A stretch of 13,137 bases of DNA, taken from positions 1 to 13,137 of the forward strand of contig JAMOQV010000004.1 of NCBI GenBank assembly GCA_027068615.1, in the 5' to 3' direction. A model generated the notes under the pieces. It made no database searches, was not told the DNA's origin, and was given only the letters and a program-made list of their open reading frames with translations. Position 1 is the stretch's first letter, and every line of letters begins with the position of its first letter. This DNA comes from Helicobacteraceae bacterium. GTDB lineage: Bacteria; Campylobacterota; Campylobacteria; Campylobacterales; Sulfurimonadaceae. The translations under genes were made by a program, and so were the position numbers. Below are positions 13,137 through 13,137 of the stretch, piece after piece.

Positions 13137-13137
13137 C

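Overview
The window is AT-rich, densely packed bacterial DNA. It most likely comes from a member of the Campylobacterota (Sulfurimonas, Arcobacter or a related genus). This is inferred from several signs: very low GC; a SUV3-type helicase; a soluble chemoreceptor with a C-terminal zinc-binding CZB domain, as in Helicobacter TlpD; a stand-alone Aer-like PAS protein, as in Campylobacter CetB; HQxxQPL-type histidine kinases; and extended -10 promoters in T-rich DNA without clear -35 boxes. The genus cannot be fixed from sequence reading alone.

Layout, left to right. (1) 1-708: C-terminal part of a SUV3-like helicase that enters from outside the window and ends in a zinc-ribbon-like tail. (2) 788-2168: a small lipoprotein overlapping an acidic amino acid/dicarboxylate:cation symporter. 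(3) 2226-7454: four genes, each overlapping the next by 8-14 bases. They encode a short PstS-like periplasmic binding protein, an outer-membrane porin-like barrel, a membrane hybrid histidine kinase with receiver and Hpt domains, and a soluble receiver-histidine kinase. This looks like one sensory operon running from the outer membrane to a cytoplasmic phosphorelay. (4) 7520-8731: an SQR-like FAD oxidoreductase, followed by an AT-rich hairpin. (5) 8926-10805: an Aer/CetB-like PAS protein overlapping by 4 bases a soluble chemoreceptor with HAMP-like, signalling and CZB domains. (6) 10802-11845, minus strand: a CNNM/DUF21-CBS membrane protein. Its stop codon overlaps that of the chemoreceptor inside a shared hairpin. 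(7) 12110-12830, minus strand: moaC (molybdenum cofactor synthesis) overlapping a ybeD-like DUF493 gene.

The least ordinary part is the non-coding DNA around moaC/ybeD (11921-12026 and 12852-13073). It holds a 174-bp element with 26-bp terminal inverted repeats, a 48-bp internal block of that element repeated in inverse orientation about 0.9 kb away, and two near-identical 50-bp palindromes. One palindrome interrupts a repeat copy that is uninterrupted on the other side, so the window holds both a filled and an empty site of a small palindromic insertion. The ybeD-like gene also carries an A7 slippery run followed by an open -1 frame.

Functionally the window is dominated by environmental sensing: a porin/binding-protein/kinase operon and a redox- or zinc-type chemoreceptor pair. 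Carbon or amino acid uptake, a quinone-linked oxidoreductase and cofactor biosynthesis make up the rest.
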